Of a stretch of DNA of 64,000 nucleotides, positions 51,847-61,269 are shown one piece after another. Under the pieces are notes generated by a model. The model saw only the letters and a list, made by a program, of their open reading frames with translations. It was not told the origin of the DNA and ran no database searches. Within the stretch, counting starts at the first letter, position 1. Every line of letters starts with the position of its first letter. This stretch comes from Paenibacillus piscarius. GTDB lineage: Bacteria; Bacillota; Bacilli; Paenibacillales; Paenibacillaceae. Position numbers and translations under genes: made by a program. Location: NCBI RefSeq assembly GCF_022234545.1, contig NZ_JAIEUI010000011.1, forward strand, positions 1-64,000. The letters run 5' to 3'.

Positions 51847-53589
51847 TTACAGGTTCTTCCCCGTCCACAGGGACACTCTCTTCTTCACCAGCTCGGTGAA
51901 TTCCTTCTCCATGTCCTGGGCTCCGGCTTTGTCCAGCTCCGCCAGGAAGCTGTCATAGACTTTATCGAAATCGCCCGGTTTGGACAGGATCGCTTCCGGG
52001 ATGCGCTTGCGCACAATATCCTGCGTCTTTTTGAAGATGACCTGATACTGGCCGTCTGTTGGAACCGGCAGGTTATACAGGGCGCCTGTCTCCTTAACCG
52101 GGAATTCATCCTCCTTCGGGAACAGATCCTTCCAGGTGGTCGCATTATATCCGGCAAGGGATTCCTTCTCGGCTTCAGAGTAAGAAGCTACGATCTGTTC
52201 CGGGAAGCTGGTCGTGTAGTAGTTGTCGGTTGGGTCCTTGACCCCGTCGCCATAGCGTGCGCCGAAGATCAGGTACTGGCCGATCCCGGTATTCTTCTGA
52301 GTGTTTGCAGTATCGTTAGCCAGTCCGTCGCGGATCTCAGGCAGCATCTCACGTTTGCCGTCAGCGCTTACCGTATAGTGTTTGCCTTCAACTCCCCAGT
52401 TTCTCAGCACCTGGCCTTCATCCGAGGACATCCAGTCGAGCCATTTGATGATCCGCTCCGGATCTTTGGCCGCTGTAGTAATGGCAATGCCGTAGCCGTC
52501 GATCCCTGTCCGCATGAACGAATGATCCTTATATTCCTCGCTCATAGTAACCGGGAAGTGTCCGTAGGTGTATTCATCCTTACCTGCCGCCTTCAGCGCA
52601 TTCTCGCCATCCTGGTACTCCCATTCCTGGGAGATCAGACCGAGCACGCGTCCGCTGGCTACCTTCGCCTTGTATTGGTCATCTTTTTGCACGAAGGTGT
52701 CTTTGTCCAGCAGTCCCTGGTTATACATGCCGTTCAGCCAGCGGAAATATTCCTTCTCTTCCGGGCGTTTGTAGTGCAGCTTGGCTTCAAAGGTCTCAGG
52801 GTCCACATAATACTCCCCGTCATCCGGTGCCCCTGTCGTAATGAAGGCCGGGTTCGTCACGGTGATCATGATCTTCCAGTCATCGGCATTCAGCGTCAGC
52901 GGAATGGTCGGCTGCCCGTCGGTTTCTGGATGCTTGGCGACATAATCCTTAAGCACCTTCTCGAAATCTGCTACCGTACGAATTTTCGGATAACCCAGCT
53001 CTTTGAGGACACGGTGCTGAATCTCGAACCCGCCTGTGGCGTCGAAGGACTGCTGATCCACCCCTACATTCGTAGGAATCTGATAGATACTCTGGTCATC
53101 CAGGCTATACTTCAGCCGGTTCATGTTCTCGCCGTAGACCTTCTTCAGGTTCGGAGCATATTTATCAATCAGATCGGTCATATCAATAATCAGGCCGGCA
53201 TCCACCAGAGTGCTCAGACTTCCTTTGGCAAAAATCAGGTCAGGCACATCCCCGCTCGCCGCCATCATCGCAATCTTCTGGTCACCGCCGCCGCTGCCTA
53301 CATCGAATTCAGCTTCCAGGCTGACGCCCGTCTTCTCTGTAATCGCTTTGCCGACATCGTCCTGCATCTTGTTCCAGTTCGGACTGGCATCTGCACCGAA
53401 GAAGGTGAACGTAACCGGAGAGGTATCCAGTGCGGTATCATCCCCTGCATTTGTAGCTGAAGGTGTATTATCTTTGTTGTTAGGAGTCGTTTTGTTGGCA
53501 CCGTTATTGGCATCGCTTCCACAACCGGAGATCAGCATCGCACTCAGTAACATGAGGGTGAAGACCGTTTTGGTGCTTTTGCGGTTCAT
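51847..53589 (-). CDS. sugar ABC transporter solute-binding lipoprotein, LplA-like
   Basis: This 580-residue lipoprotein has a lipobox LISGC (Cys23) after the signal peptide and a large type 1 extracellular solute-binding domain. Its size (over 500 residues) and position with two LplBC-type permeases match the LplA family that imports oligosaccharides. The neighbouring xyl genes hint at xylose-containing oligosaccharides. It is the last gene of the operon. Confidence 0.9.
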   Translation of the reverse strand: MNRKSTKTVFTLMLLSAMLISGCGSDANNGANKTTPNNKDNTPSATNAGDDTALDTSPVTFTFFGADASPNWNKMQDDVGKAITEKTGVSLEAEFDVGSGGGDQKIAMMAASGDVPDLIFAKGSLSTLVDAGLIIDMTDLIDKYAPNLKKVYGENMNRLKYSLDDQSIYQIPTNVGVDQQSFDATGGFEIQHRVLKELGYPKIRTVADFEKVLKDYVAKHPETDGQPTIPLTLNADDWKIMITVTNPAFITTGAPDDGEYYVDPETFEAKLHYKRPEEKEYFRWLNGMYNQGLLDKDTFVQKDDQYKAKVASGRVLGLISQEWEYQDGENALKAAGKDEYTYGHFPVTMSEEYKDHSFMRTGIDGYGIAITTAAKDPERIIKWLDWMSSDEGQVLRNWGVEGKHYTVSADGKREMLPEIRDGLANDTANTQKNTGIGQYLIFGARYGDGVKDPTDNYYTTSFPEQIVASYSEAEKESLAGYNATTWKDLFPKEDEFPVKETGALYNLPVPTDGQYQVIFKKTQDIVRKRIPEAILSKPGDFDKVYDSFLAELDKAGAQDMEKEFTELVKKRVSLWTGKNL

Positions 53590-53661
53590 TGTGTTGCCCC
53601 CTTATCTCATCATATTATTATCTATGCATATCAGGCTAGGCCTGAATATACCATGGTTCCC

Positions 53662-54561
53662 CTAAGCCTTAACTGCCCCAAGCGTCATGCCGCTGACAAA
53701 ATACTTCTGCAGGAACGGATACACCACAAGGATCGGTACCGTAACCACGATGGTAATCGCCATCTTAATCGATTCCGGCGAGATCTGGGCCATCTTCTGG
53801 GCCATATCATTCGCGTTCACCATGCCGCTGCCCTGGTTGGTGCTGGCTAAGACCTTCATCAGCTCGTATTGCAGCGTAGTCAGGTGCGGCTTGTTGCCGT
53901 TGTACAAATAGGTTGTGAACCATTCATTCCATTGCCCTACCGAGAGGAACAACGCAATCGTGGCCAGGACTGGCTTGCAAAGCGGAATGATGATTCTGTA
54001 AAAGATCATGAAATCGTTGGCTCCATCCAGCTTGGCGGATTCCTGCAGCGCGAACGGCAGCCCATCCATGAAGGAGCGGATGACGAACACGTTGAATGCT
54101 GAAATCGCACCCGGCAAAATGTAAATCCAGAACGTTCCGATCAGGTTCAGGTCTCTCATCAGAATGTACATCGGCACCATGCCACCGGAGAAGTACATGG
54201 TCAGCGCCAGGAAATAAGAGACGAACTTCCGGGCTCTGAATTCCGGACGGCTCAGGGTAAACGCCAGCATCGAGGCGCTGACCAGACCGAGAATGGTCCC
54301 GGACACGGTGCGCAGCACCGAAATTTTGAAGCCTTGAATCAAGCCGGTATAGCTGAAGATCCGCTGATAGTTCTCCAGGGTCCATACTCGCGGGAAGATA
54401 TAGATGCCGCCCCGGACCGTGTCTGTGGATTCATTGAATGAGATCGCCAGCACGTTCAGGAAGGGATACAGTGTCACAATCATGATCAGTCCCATTACGA
54501 TGTACAGGAAGATATCGAACGCTTTTTCACCTTTTGTCATTTGAAATGCCTTGCTGCTCAT
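53662..54561 (-). CDS. carbohydrate ABC permease, LplC/YtcP-like
   Basis: This 299-residue permease has six membrane spans and the coupling motif ESAKLDGANDFMIFYRIIIPL (residues split about 185-205). It starts with a Lys-rich cytoplasmic tail. It pairs with the LplB-like permease 14 nt upstream. No ATPase gene is in this cluster; LplBC systems often share a distant MsmX-type ATPase. Confidence 0.93.
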   Translation of the reverse strand: MSSKAFQMTKGEKAFDIFLYIVMGLIMIVTLYPFLNVLAISFNESTDTVRGGIYIFPRVWTLENYQRIFSYTGLIQGFKISVLRTVSGTILGLVSASMLAFTLSRPEFRARKFVSYFLALTMYFSGGMVPMYILMRDLNLIGTFWIYILPGAISAFNVFVIRSFMDGLPFALQESAKLDGANDFMIFYRIIIPLCKPVLATIALFLSVGQWNEWFTTYLYNGNKPHLTTLQYELMKVLASTNQGSGMVNANDMAQKMAQISPESIKMAITIVVTVPILVVYPFLQKYFVSGMTLGAVKA

Positions 54562-54575
54562 CTGTGCTCCCCTCC

Positions 54576-55556
54576 TTACATAATGCTCTCTTTGGTAACC
54601 TTCTTCATGACACCGTTGGCTATCAGCAGCAGGATGACGCTGACGACCGAGGTGAAGATACTTATGGCTGTACCGTAGGAGAACCGTCCGATCTGAATCC
54701 CGTATTTAAGCGCATACAAATCGAGGACTTCGGAATAATCGGTCACCATATTGTTCTGGAGCTGGAACTGCTTCTCGAAGCCGATCCCGACCAGATGGCC
54801 AATTGACATAATCAGCAGAACAGTGATGGTGGTGCGGATCCCCGGCAATGTGATGTTGATCATTTGCTTGACCCGGCCTGCACCGTCCACTTTGGCCGCT
54901 TCATACAGCTCCTTGTCGATGCCTGTAATCGCTGCCAAATAGATGATTGCGTTCCAGCCTGTTTCCTTCCACAGGTCGGCAGCCGTCAGAATGCCCCAGA
55001 AATACCTTCCCTTCGCCATGAACTGGATCGGCTCATCAATGATATTCAGCCACATCAGCAGGTCATTCACAATCCCTCCGTCGATTGCGAGTGTCTTGTA
55101 GACAATCCCGCCGACAACAACCCAGGATACAAAGTGCGGCAGGTAAGAAATCGTCTGGACCGTCCGCTTGAACATATTGCCCCGCAGCTCATTGAGCAGT
55201 ACAGCGAACAGGATGGGAACCACGAATCCGAAGATCAGTCCCAGCATACTCATCGCCAGTGTATTTCTTAATACCAGATAGAAGCGCTCATCCTGGAACA
55301 GCTCTTTGAAGTTATCCAGTCCCACCCATTTCTGCTCGCTGAAGGATTTGACCGGTTTATAATTCTGGAAGGCCATAAGCCATCCCCATAAGGGCACGTA
55401 GCTGAAGATAAATACCCAGATCACGAATGGAAGAGACATGAGATATAAGTATTTTTGCTGCACTACGCTGTGCCAGAATCCGCTGCCGGGCCTCGCGGGC
55501 GGGCTGGGGGTTACGCTTTCATTCGGTGTCACGCCTTTATCCGTTAGCGCTTTCAC
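54576..55556 (-). CDS. carbohydrate ABC permease, LplB-like
   Basis: This 326-residue permease has an N-terminal tail of about 30 residues, six membrane spans and the motif YEAAKVDGAGRVKQMINITLPG. It is first in the importer operon, with GGGGGAG before the ATG. Confidence 0.93.
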   Translation of the reverse strand: MKALTDKGVTPNESVTPSPPARPGSGFWHSVVQQKYLYLMSLPFVIWVFIFSYVPLWGWLMAFQNYKPVKSFSEQKWVGLDNFKELFQDERFYLVLRNTLAMSMLGLIFGFVVPILFAVLLNELRGNMFKRTVQTISYLPHFVSWVVVGGIVYKTLAIDGGIVNDLLMWLNIIDEPIQFMAKGRYFWGILTAADLWKETGWNAIIYLAAITGIDKELYEAAKVDGAGRVKQMINITLPGIRTTITVLLIMSIGHLVGIGFEKQFQLQNNMVTDYSEVLDLYALKYGIQIGRFSYGTAISIFTSVVSVILLLIANGVMKKVTKESIM

Positions 55557-55615
55557 ATCTATTGCTCCCCCTTCGTTCTTGATACCCTTATCTTATCCCA
55601 GCCCCCGGAGTGAGA

Positions 55616-55641
55616 ATACCCAACAGATTTCACGTAAAAAC
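55616..55641 (-). promoter_or_regulatory. SigB-like promoter upstream of the importer operon
   Basis: On the minus strand, GTTTTT (55636-55641) and a perfect GGGTAT (55616-55621) are separated by 14 nt, SigB-type spacing. It lies about 65 nt upstream of the lplB-like gene. No strong SigA promoter is obvious here. Confidence 0.5.
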
Positions 55642-55676
55642 CTATAAAAATTAGTCATTCCCCCGCCCGTTACCTT

Positions 55677-57473
55677 CTAAGCCCTCCATTCACTGTCCAC
55701 CGGCACTGAGAAGGATATCTGTGTTCCTTCCCCTTCCCGGCTGGTAATTCTAAGCCCATGCGCCTCCCCGTAATACAGGGTCAGCCGCTGCTGCACATTG
55801 CGCAGTCCGATCCGCCCGTGCTCCTCTTCCTCCGTCTTCGTAATTACTTCCATAATTGCAGCCAGCCGTTCTTCTGTCATGCCGATCCCGTCATCCTGCA
55901 CGACCACCTGGACCTCCTTATTCCCGTTCAGCGTAATGGCGATGCTCACATGGACCGTACCTTCCTTGTTCTCCAGGCCATGGACGACCGAATTCTCGAC
56001 CAGCGGCTGGATAATCAGCGGCGGGAGCATTACTTCGGCGGCTCCGGCATCGAAGGCGATCTCATATTCCAGCCTGTCCTCATAGCGGAACTTCTGAATC
56101 TCCAGATAGGAGCGGATCATCTCGACCTCTTCCTTAAGCGGCGCCCGCTCCCGGCCCACTTCCAGGTTCTTGCGCATCAGCTTGCCGAGCTGCCGGACGA
56201 TATTCGCAATCTCCTTCTCACCCTTGAGATGGGCATTCATGCGGATCGATTCCAGCGCATTGAACAGGAAATGCGGATGAATCTGGCTGGCCATCATCTT
56301 CAGCTTAATCTCCCGCTGGGCAATCTCCAGGGTGCTGTTCTTCTCATTGCTCTCAATGACCTGGCTGATCAGCTGGTTGATGCTGGACACCATGTAATTG
56401 AACTGCCGCGACAGCTGGCCGATCTCATCCGTCCCGTCAATACGGGAGACAGCGTTCAGATTACCAAGCGCTACCTGATTGAGCTGGCGGCTCAGCCGCA
56501 GCAGCCGGTTGGTCGTCAAGAGCGAGATCGTGTACACCAGTGCAAGCGCCACGAGCAGCACACCGAAGACGATGATCAGGCCAAGCTTGCTCACCTTGTT
56601 GGCATCATTCAGAATGCTTTTGGTCTCGAAGACCGACACAATCTTCAGCTTGCTGACACTCAGGGCAGGGACGATCTCATCGATAATGACGTAGGAGTCC
56701 ATATTTTTCACCTCGGCGGTGAATACGCCCTTCTCCTTCGACTGCACATCCATGCCCAGATCATAAGCGTCCACGGTGCTGCCCACCAGCATCGGGTTCT
56801 TGGCCGCCACTATATAACCCTGCTCATCGATTACGAGGGTGTCGAACGGCTCCTGATAGAGCATCTGATTCAGTTCATCCTGCGCCACCTGGACCATCAA
56901 CACCCCGGATTTGCTGTATTCGAGATAGGGAACCTGGCGGACCAGGCTCAGCTTGTTGATGGTTCCTTTAGGGCTGATGATCTGGGGCTCCTTGTCAGGA
57001 ATATACATCCAGTAGATCTGATTGGTCTGCATCGCCTTGACATACCAGCTCTTCTTCAAAATCTCTGGAGTGACCGGCGCGATCGACATATCGTCCACCA
57101 GCGTGGGATTATCGATGAAGAAGCGGATATTGGAGATTTCCCGGTACCGCAGCACATACTCCTTGAAATCTGTATAGTCCAGGTAAGCCTTGGTCAGCTC
57201 CAGAATGCCTGAGTACTGCGTATTGACCAGCTTCTCCAGCTCCTCGTTGAAGTAGAGCAGATTCGAAATATCTGTAGGCACACGCAGCTTGCTGGCCAGC
57301 TGGCTTTTGATTTTGTCCACGTTGTTGGTGGCCTGGGCAATCGCCCGGTTCAATGCCCCCTCACGGAAATAATTCGTCAGAATGAATCCGGCAATCAGCA
57401 CAGGGATCATTACGACAATGATATAGAAAAAAATCAGCTTGTATTTCAGCTTCATATTATTGACCATCCGCAC
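55677..57473 (-). CDS. sensor histidine kinase, YesM family
   Basis: This 598-residue kinase has TM1 (about residues 12-31), a large extracellular sensor (about 35-285), TM2 (about 290-315), HAMP (about 315-370), then the His_kinase domain with the phospho-His in QIHPHFLFNALE and a HATPase end (DDGIGM, GIGLRNV). The start is uncertain; GTG at 57473 or an ATG at 57455 are both possible. With the YesN-like regulator upstream it should control the importer. Confidence 0.9.
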   Translation of the reverse strand: MRMVNNMKLKYKLIFFYIIVVMIPVLIAGFILTNYFREGALNRAIAQATNNVDKIKSQLASKLRVPTDISNLLYFNEELEKLVNTQYSGILELTKAYLDYTDFKEYVLRYREISNIRFFIDNPTLVDDMSIAPVTPEILKKSWYVKAMQTNQIYWMYIPDKEPQIISPKGTINKLSLVRQVPYLEYSKSGVLMVQVAQDELNQMLYQEPFDTLVIDEQGYIVAAKNPMLVGSTVDAYDLGMDVQSKEKGVFTAEVKNMDSYVIIDEIVPALSVSKLKIVSVFETKSILNDANKVSKLGLIIVFGVLLVALALVYTISLLTTNRLLRLSRQLNQVALGNLNAVSRIDGTDEIGQLSRQFNYMVSSINQLISQVIESNEKNSTLEIAQREIKLKMMASQIHPHFLFNALESIRMNAHLKGEKEIANIVRQLGKLMRKNLEVGRERAPLKEEVEMIRSYLEIQKFRYEDRLEYEIAFDAGAAEVMLPPLIIQPLVENSVVHGLENKEGTVHVSIAITLNGNKEVQVVVQDDGIGMTEERLAAIMEVITKTEEEEHGRIGLRNVQQRLTLYYGEAHGLRITSREGEGTQISFSVPVDSEWRA

Positions 57474-57638
57474 CAGCCGTTTGATAGCAGCCTCCCCCTT
57501 TCGGTATACGTGTATTATAACCTGTCCCCCGGCGTGAAGGATCAGTTGGACTTGAAGCAGGATTCAGAGCAGGACTTCTCTCCGCGTCAAACAGGCTGCC
57601 CCCTTATCCTCTGCCGGACGGGGACAGCCTGCCTGATC

Positions 57639-59180
57639 TTAATTCTCCTTGCGGAACGCGCTTGGCGAGACGCCGACATACTTGCGGAACTTGGCGTTGA
57701 AGTAATCGGCGTTCATGTATCCGACCTGCTCCGCTACCTCATAGACCTTCATGCCTTGGGCCAGGAGCTGCTTGGCCTTCTCAATCCGCACCTTGTCCAG
57801 GTACGTATTGAAATGCTCGCCCACCTGTGTTTTGAACATTTTGCCCAAATAGGCGCTGTTATAATTGAACACCTCCGCCAGGGTACCCAGCTTCAGATTC
57901 TCATTATACCGGCGCTGGATCAGATCCGTGATCCGCTTGATCTCATCTCCCCGTCCGCTGCCGCTGCCTGCCAGCCGCGCAATCTGCTCCATATAGCCGG
58001 AGACCAGCCGCTCGGCATCATGCAGATACCCGCTGCTGTATACCTCGCCCATCGGCGAGGCCTGACCGGCAATCAGCGGGCGTAATTCGGGATTCGCCGC
58101 CTCCAGGCGGGCGATCGTACTGCTGACGATCCGCAGCAGCTGATCCTTGATATAGCTCTCCTCCCGCCGGGTATGGACGAGCTGGCGGATAATCTGCAGG
58201 GTCAGCTCCCGGGCTGCCCCGCTGCTCCCGGCCTCCACCGCCAGCAGCAGCTGCATCTCCAGATCGCGCTCAGGGTCCGGCTCCTCCCCCGGATCTCCCG
58301 GCCTGTCCGCCGGCTCATTCCAGGGGTCCGGCTGTCCGCTGAGCAGCGCCTTCTTCTGCCCGAAGAAGGCATCCTCCAGTCTTGCGCGCGCCGTCTGAAG
58401 TGACTGACGGGCCTCCTCCAGCCTGTCCGCCGGACCGCCCGCTGCCGCCAGGAACTCCAGCCCTTCCTGCGACACCAGCCGGTGCAGCTCCTGCCACAGC
58501 GCGGCCCGGGCGCAATCATCCGGTAGCGGCTGCTTCAGCAGAATGCCCATATACGGGGACAGAGTGAAGAAGAAGCCGCGGGCCTCCTGCTCCTGCCAAT
58601 GCTGCTCCAGTTGCCGCCTCACCTGCTCTTCCCGGGCATCCTCACCCTTGTGCAGCCCGGTTAGCTCCAGCAGAATCACCTCGCAGCTGCCGGTCAGCCC
58701 CAGCTTGTCCGCAGCGGCTCCGGCTTGCCCGGACTGCAGCAGCTCAAGCACCAGCACCTCCACTGCTCTTGCCGGGTCCGGAGCCGGGCTGCCGCCGCGC
58801 TCCCCCAGGCGGATCTTCTGCCTCATCTCTTGCAGATAGCTGATTAATTCCTCCTCATCGACCGGCTTGAGCAGATACCCGTCGATGTGATAGGATATCG
58901 CCTGCTTCGCATATTCAAAGTCGGCATAGCCGCTGAGAATCAGCACATGGCAGGCGGGGCTGAGGCTGCGCAGCTCGGCAATCAGCTCCAGCCCGGTCAT
59001 GCCGGGCATCCGGATATCAGCGATCACAAGCTGAGGCGCCAGCTCACGGAACCTGTCCAGAGCTTCATACCCGTTAGCTGCCGTCGCCGCCACGGAATAC
59101 CCGTACTCCTCCCACGGAATCAGGGTGCGCAATCCTTCTCTCAGCTTGGGCTCATCATCCACTATCAGTACCTTGATCAA
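57639..59180 (-). CDS. response regulator, YesN/AraC family
   Basis: This 513-residue protein has an N-terminal receiver with D55 (IADIRMPGMTG), a variable middle of about 270 residues, and a C-terminal AraC-type DNA-binding domain (about 408-510, LAEVFNYNSAYLGKMFK and VAEQVGYMNADYFNAKFRKYVGVSPSAFRK). It likely activates the sugar importer and maybe xyl genes. It lies upstream of the kinase in the same direction. Confidence 0.92.
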   Translation of the reverse strand: MIKVLIVDDEPKLREGLRTLIPWEEYGYSVAATAANGYEALDRFRELAPQLVIADIRMPGMTGLELIAELRSLSPACHVLILSGYADFEYAKQAISYHIDGYLLKPVDEEELISYLQEMRQKIRLGERGGSPAPDPARAVEVLVLELLQSGQAGAAADKLGLTGSCEVILLELTGLHKGEDAREEQVRRQLEQHWQEQEARGFFFTLSPYMGILLKQPLPDDCARAALWQELHRLVSQEGLEFLAAAGGPADRLEEARQSLQTARARLEDAFFGQKKALLSGQPDPWNEPADRPGDPGEEPDPERDLEMQLLLAVEAGSSGAARELTLQIIRQLVHTRREESYIKDQLLRIVSSTIARLEAANPELRPLIAGQASPMGEVYSSGYLHDAERLVSGYMEQIARLAGSGSGRGDEIKRITDLIQRRYNENLKLGTLAEVFNYNSAYLGKMFKTQVGEHFNTYLDKVRIEKAKQLLAQGMKVYEVAEQVGYMNADYFNAKFRKYVGVSPSAFRKEN

Positions 59181-59344
59181 TACGGACCCTCCTTCAAGCT
59201 GTTATTGAATGACACAATCACAGAACCGACTACATTTGGTCCACACGCCCACCTAGCGCCGAATGTGATCGGTTTTTCGATTACCAGAAACAAATATCTG
59301 CCACCCTATACAGGATGGCAGACCTTCCTAACCGTATTCAAGTC

Positions 59345-60841
59345 TTATTTGCGGTATGAGGCCAGCTTCCCGTTCAGCTCGCGGGTCTGGGTGTAAACAT
59401 CCTGGTACAGGGCGAAGATGCCATCGTATAAGGCAGCCTGCTCCGCATTCGGGGTGTAGACCTCAGCTGGACGGATGAAGGCTTCTGCGCACTCGCCCAG
59501 AGAGCCGAACCAGCCGGCGCCATAAGCGGCCAGCATCGCTGCGCCCATTGCCGGGCCCTGCTCGCTCTCCAGCTTGATGATCGAAGCGCCGAAGATATCA
59601 GCCTGCATCTGCAGCCAGGCTTCATTCTTGGCCCCGCCGCCGATCGCCACAACCTCAGTGATCGCTTTGCCGGATTCGCGGACAATCTCAATCGATTCAC
59701 GCAGCGAGAACGTAATGCCCTCCAGCACAGCACGGGTGAAGTGGGACAGAGTATGCCCGGAATCCATGCCGATAAAGCTGCCGCGGATGTTCGCATCCGG
59801 GTGCGGTGTACGTTCGCCGCTGATGTAAGGGGTGAACAGGAGCCCGCTGCTTCCGGCCGGAATCTCGTTCACGCCCTGCAGCAGCTCGTCGAAGCTCTTG
59901 TCTGCGGCAAAGGTCTCCTTGAACCAGGTCAGGCTGTGTCCTGCCGCCAGAGTGACGCCCATAATATAGAAGGCATCCTTCTCACTGTGGTTGAAGAAGT
60001 GGACCTTGCCTTCCAGGTTAAGATCCTTGTTGCTCTCATAGGACAACACAACACCAGAAGTTCCGATGCTGCACATCGTCCGGCCTTCGCCCAGAATCCC
60101 GGCACCCAGCGCACCGCAGGCATTGTCGGCACCGCCGGCGTATACCCGGGTGGTTGGCAGCAGGCCGGAGGCTGCGGCAATCTCAGGCAGCAGGGTTCCC
60201 GTCTGGTCGAACGATTCCACCAGCCGCGGACAGATGGAGAGCGGAAGATTGAAGGCTTCAGCAATCTCAGCGCTCCACTGCTTCGCACCTACATCCAGCA
60301 GCAGGGTTCCGGCCGCATCCGAGTAATCCATCGCGTAATCACCAGTCAGGTGGTAACGCACGTAGTCCTTCGGCAGCAGGAAGACCTCTGCCTTGGCAAG
60401 CACCTCCGGCTCATTCTCCTGCACCCACAGAATCTTCGGCAGGGTGAAGCCTTCCAGCGCGCGGTTGCGGGCGATATCGATCAGCTTGCCGCCCAGCGCC
60501 TGCTCAATCTTGCGGCATTGCGCCGTAGTCCGCGTATCATTCCACAGAATGGCCGGACGCAGTGCCTGGCCTTCACCGTCTACAAGCACCAGCCCGTGCA
60601 TTTGGCCCGAGAAGCTGATGCCGTCAATCTGCGAAGGCTCCGCACCGGATACCTCCATCAGGCGCTTGAGGCTGGCAATCGTTCCTTTGACCCAATCCTC
60701 CGGATTCTGCTCGCTCCAGTTCGGCTGCGGTCTGCTGAGCGGATACGCTTCCGAGTGCTCGAACGCCACCTTGCCCTGGGGATCAACCAGTACAGTCTTT
60801 ACCGCGCTGGTTCCCAGATCGACACCGATTACATATTTCAT
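59345..60841 (-). CDS. xylB: xylulokinase
   Basis: This 498-residue FGGY kinase phosphorylates D-xylulose with ATP to xylulose 5-phosphate for the pentose phosphate pathway. GVDLGTSAVKTVLVD is at residues 5-19; DGISFSGQMHGLVLVD (about 71-86) and GGADNACGALGAG (about 253-265) match XylB. I start it at ATG 60841, just after AGGAGG; the longer frame is an artefact. It has its own leader, separate from xylA. Confidence 0.94.
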   Translation of the reverse strand: MKYVIGVDLGTSAVKTVLVDPQGKVAFEHSEAYPLSRPQPNWSEQNPEDWVKGTIASLKRLMEVSGAEPSQIDGISFSGQMHGLVLVDGEGQALRPAILWNDTRTTAQCRKIEQALGGKLIDIARNRALEGFTLPKILWVQENEPEVLAKAEVFLLPKDYVRYHLTGDYAMDYSDAAGTLLLDVGAKQWSAEIAEAFNLPLSICPRLVESFDQTGTLLPEIAAASGLLPTTRVYAGGADNACGALGAGILGEGRTMCSIGTSGVVLSYESNKDLNLEGKVHFFNHSEKDAFYIMGVTLAAGHSLTWFKETFAADKSFDELLQGVNEIPAGSSGLLFTPYISGERTPHPDANIRGSFIGMDSGHTLSHFTRAVLEGITFSLRESIEIVRESGKAITEVVAIGGGAKNEAWLQMQADIFGASIIKLESEQGPAMGAAMLAAYGAGWFGSLGECAEAFIRPAEVYTPNAEQAALYDGIFALYQDVYTQTRELNGKLASYRK

Positions 60842-61207
60842 AGTTAGCCTCCTAAAAGTTTTGCGGGGGGCCCGCATCCTGTATTCACTTCAAGCAAAAC
60901 TCGCTTCGTAAGCATACGCTTAGTTATTATGAAGCATTACATCTAATGAACCTTCTCCGCACCGTAAGGCGGCAATTGTATTCCCTGCAATAGATTCCAC
61001 TTACATCGGCCGAAAACCGCAGGCGATTGCACTTTGTACATTAGATTTTCCTGATAAGGCTGTTTTGTACGTGATCCTCTAGCATCTGTTGTACGAAATA
61101 CAGCAGAATGCTATTTTCCAGCGAAAGCAGCGCATTCTATTGCACAAAATACACTCACGACTCCCTACTCCGCAGGAACTCTGCCATTTCAGTATCCAAT
61201 CAGTATG
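60842..61207. other. leader and repeat region between xylA and xylB
   Basis: No gene is supported. It contains the repeat island (60950-61165) and an AT-rich xylB leader with CTAAGCGTATGCTTACGAAGC near 60905-60926 that forms a small palindrome. Confidence 0.5.
60950..61165. repeat. degenerate TTGTAC/TTGCAC-type tandem repeats
   Basis: TTGTATTCCCTGCAATAGA, TTGCACTTTGTACATTAGA, TTGTACGTGATCC, TTGTACGAAATACAGCAGA and TTGCACAAAATACAC recur about every 25-50 nt. Several copies are followed by a TTTTCC-type end. No frame and no transposase. Confidence 0.5.
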
Positions 61208-61208
61208 A

Positions 61209-61251
61209 AAAAAGGGGGCTGCCGAAGAATGCTCTCTTCAGCAACCCCCGT
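61209..61251 (-). terminator. xylA terminator
   Basis: On the minus strand GGGGGTTGCTGAAGA pairs with TCTTCGGCAGCCCCC, followed by TTTTTT. It lies about 20 nt past the xylA stop, so xylB must use another promoter or readthrough. Confidence 0.9.
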
Positions 61252-61269
61252 TGCGTGTATTATCTGATC

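Noticed and set aside
51817-53460. Long plus-strand open frame (547 codons)
   Set aside because: It lies wholly opposite the solute-binding lipoprotein gene, has no family features, and arises from codon bias on the other strand.
55758-57212. Long plus-strand open frame (484 codons)
   Set aside because: It is opposite the well-supported YesM-type kinase and looks like an antisense shadow.
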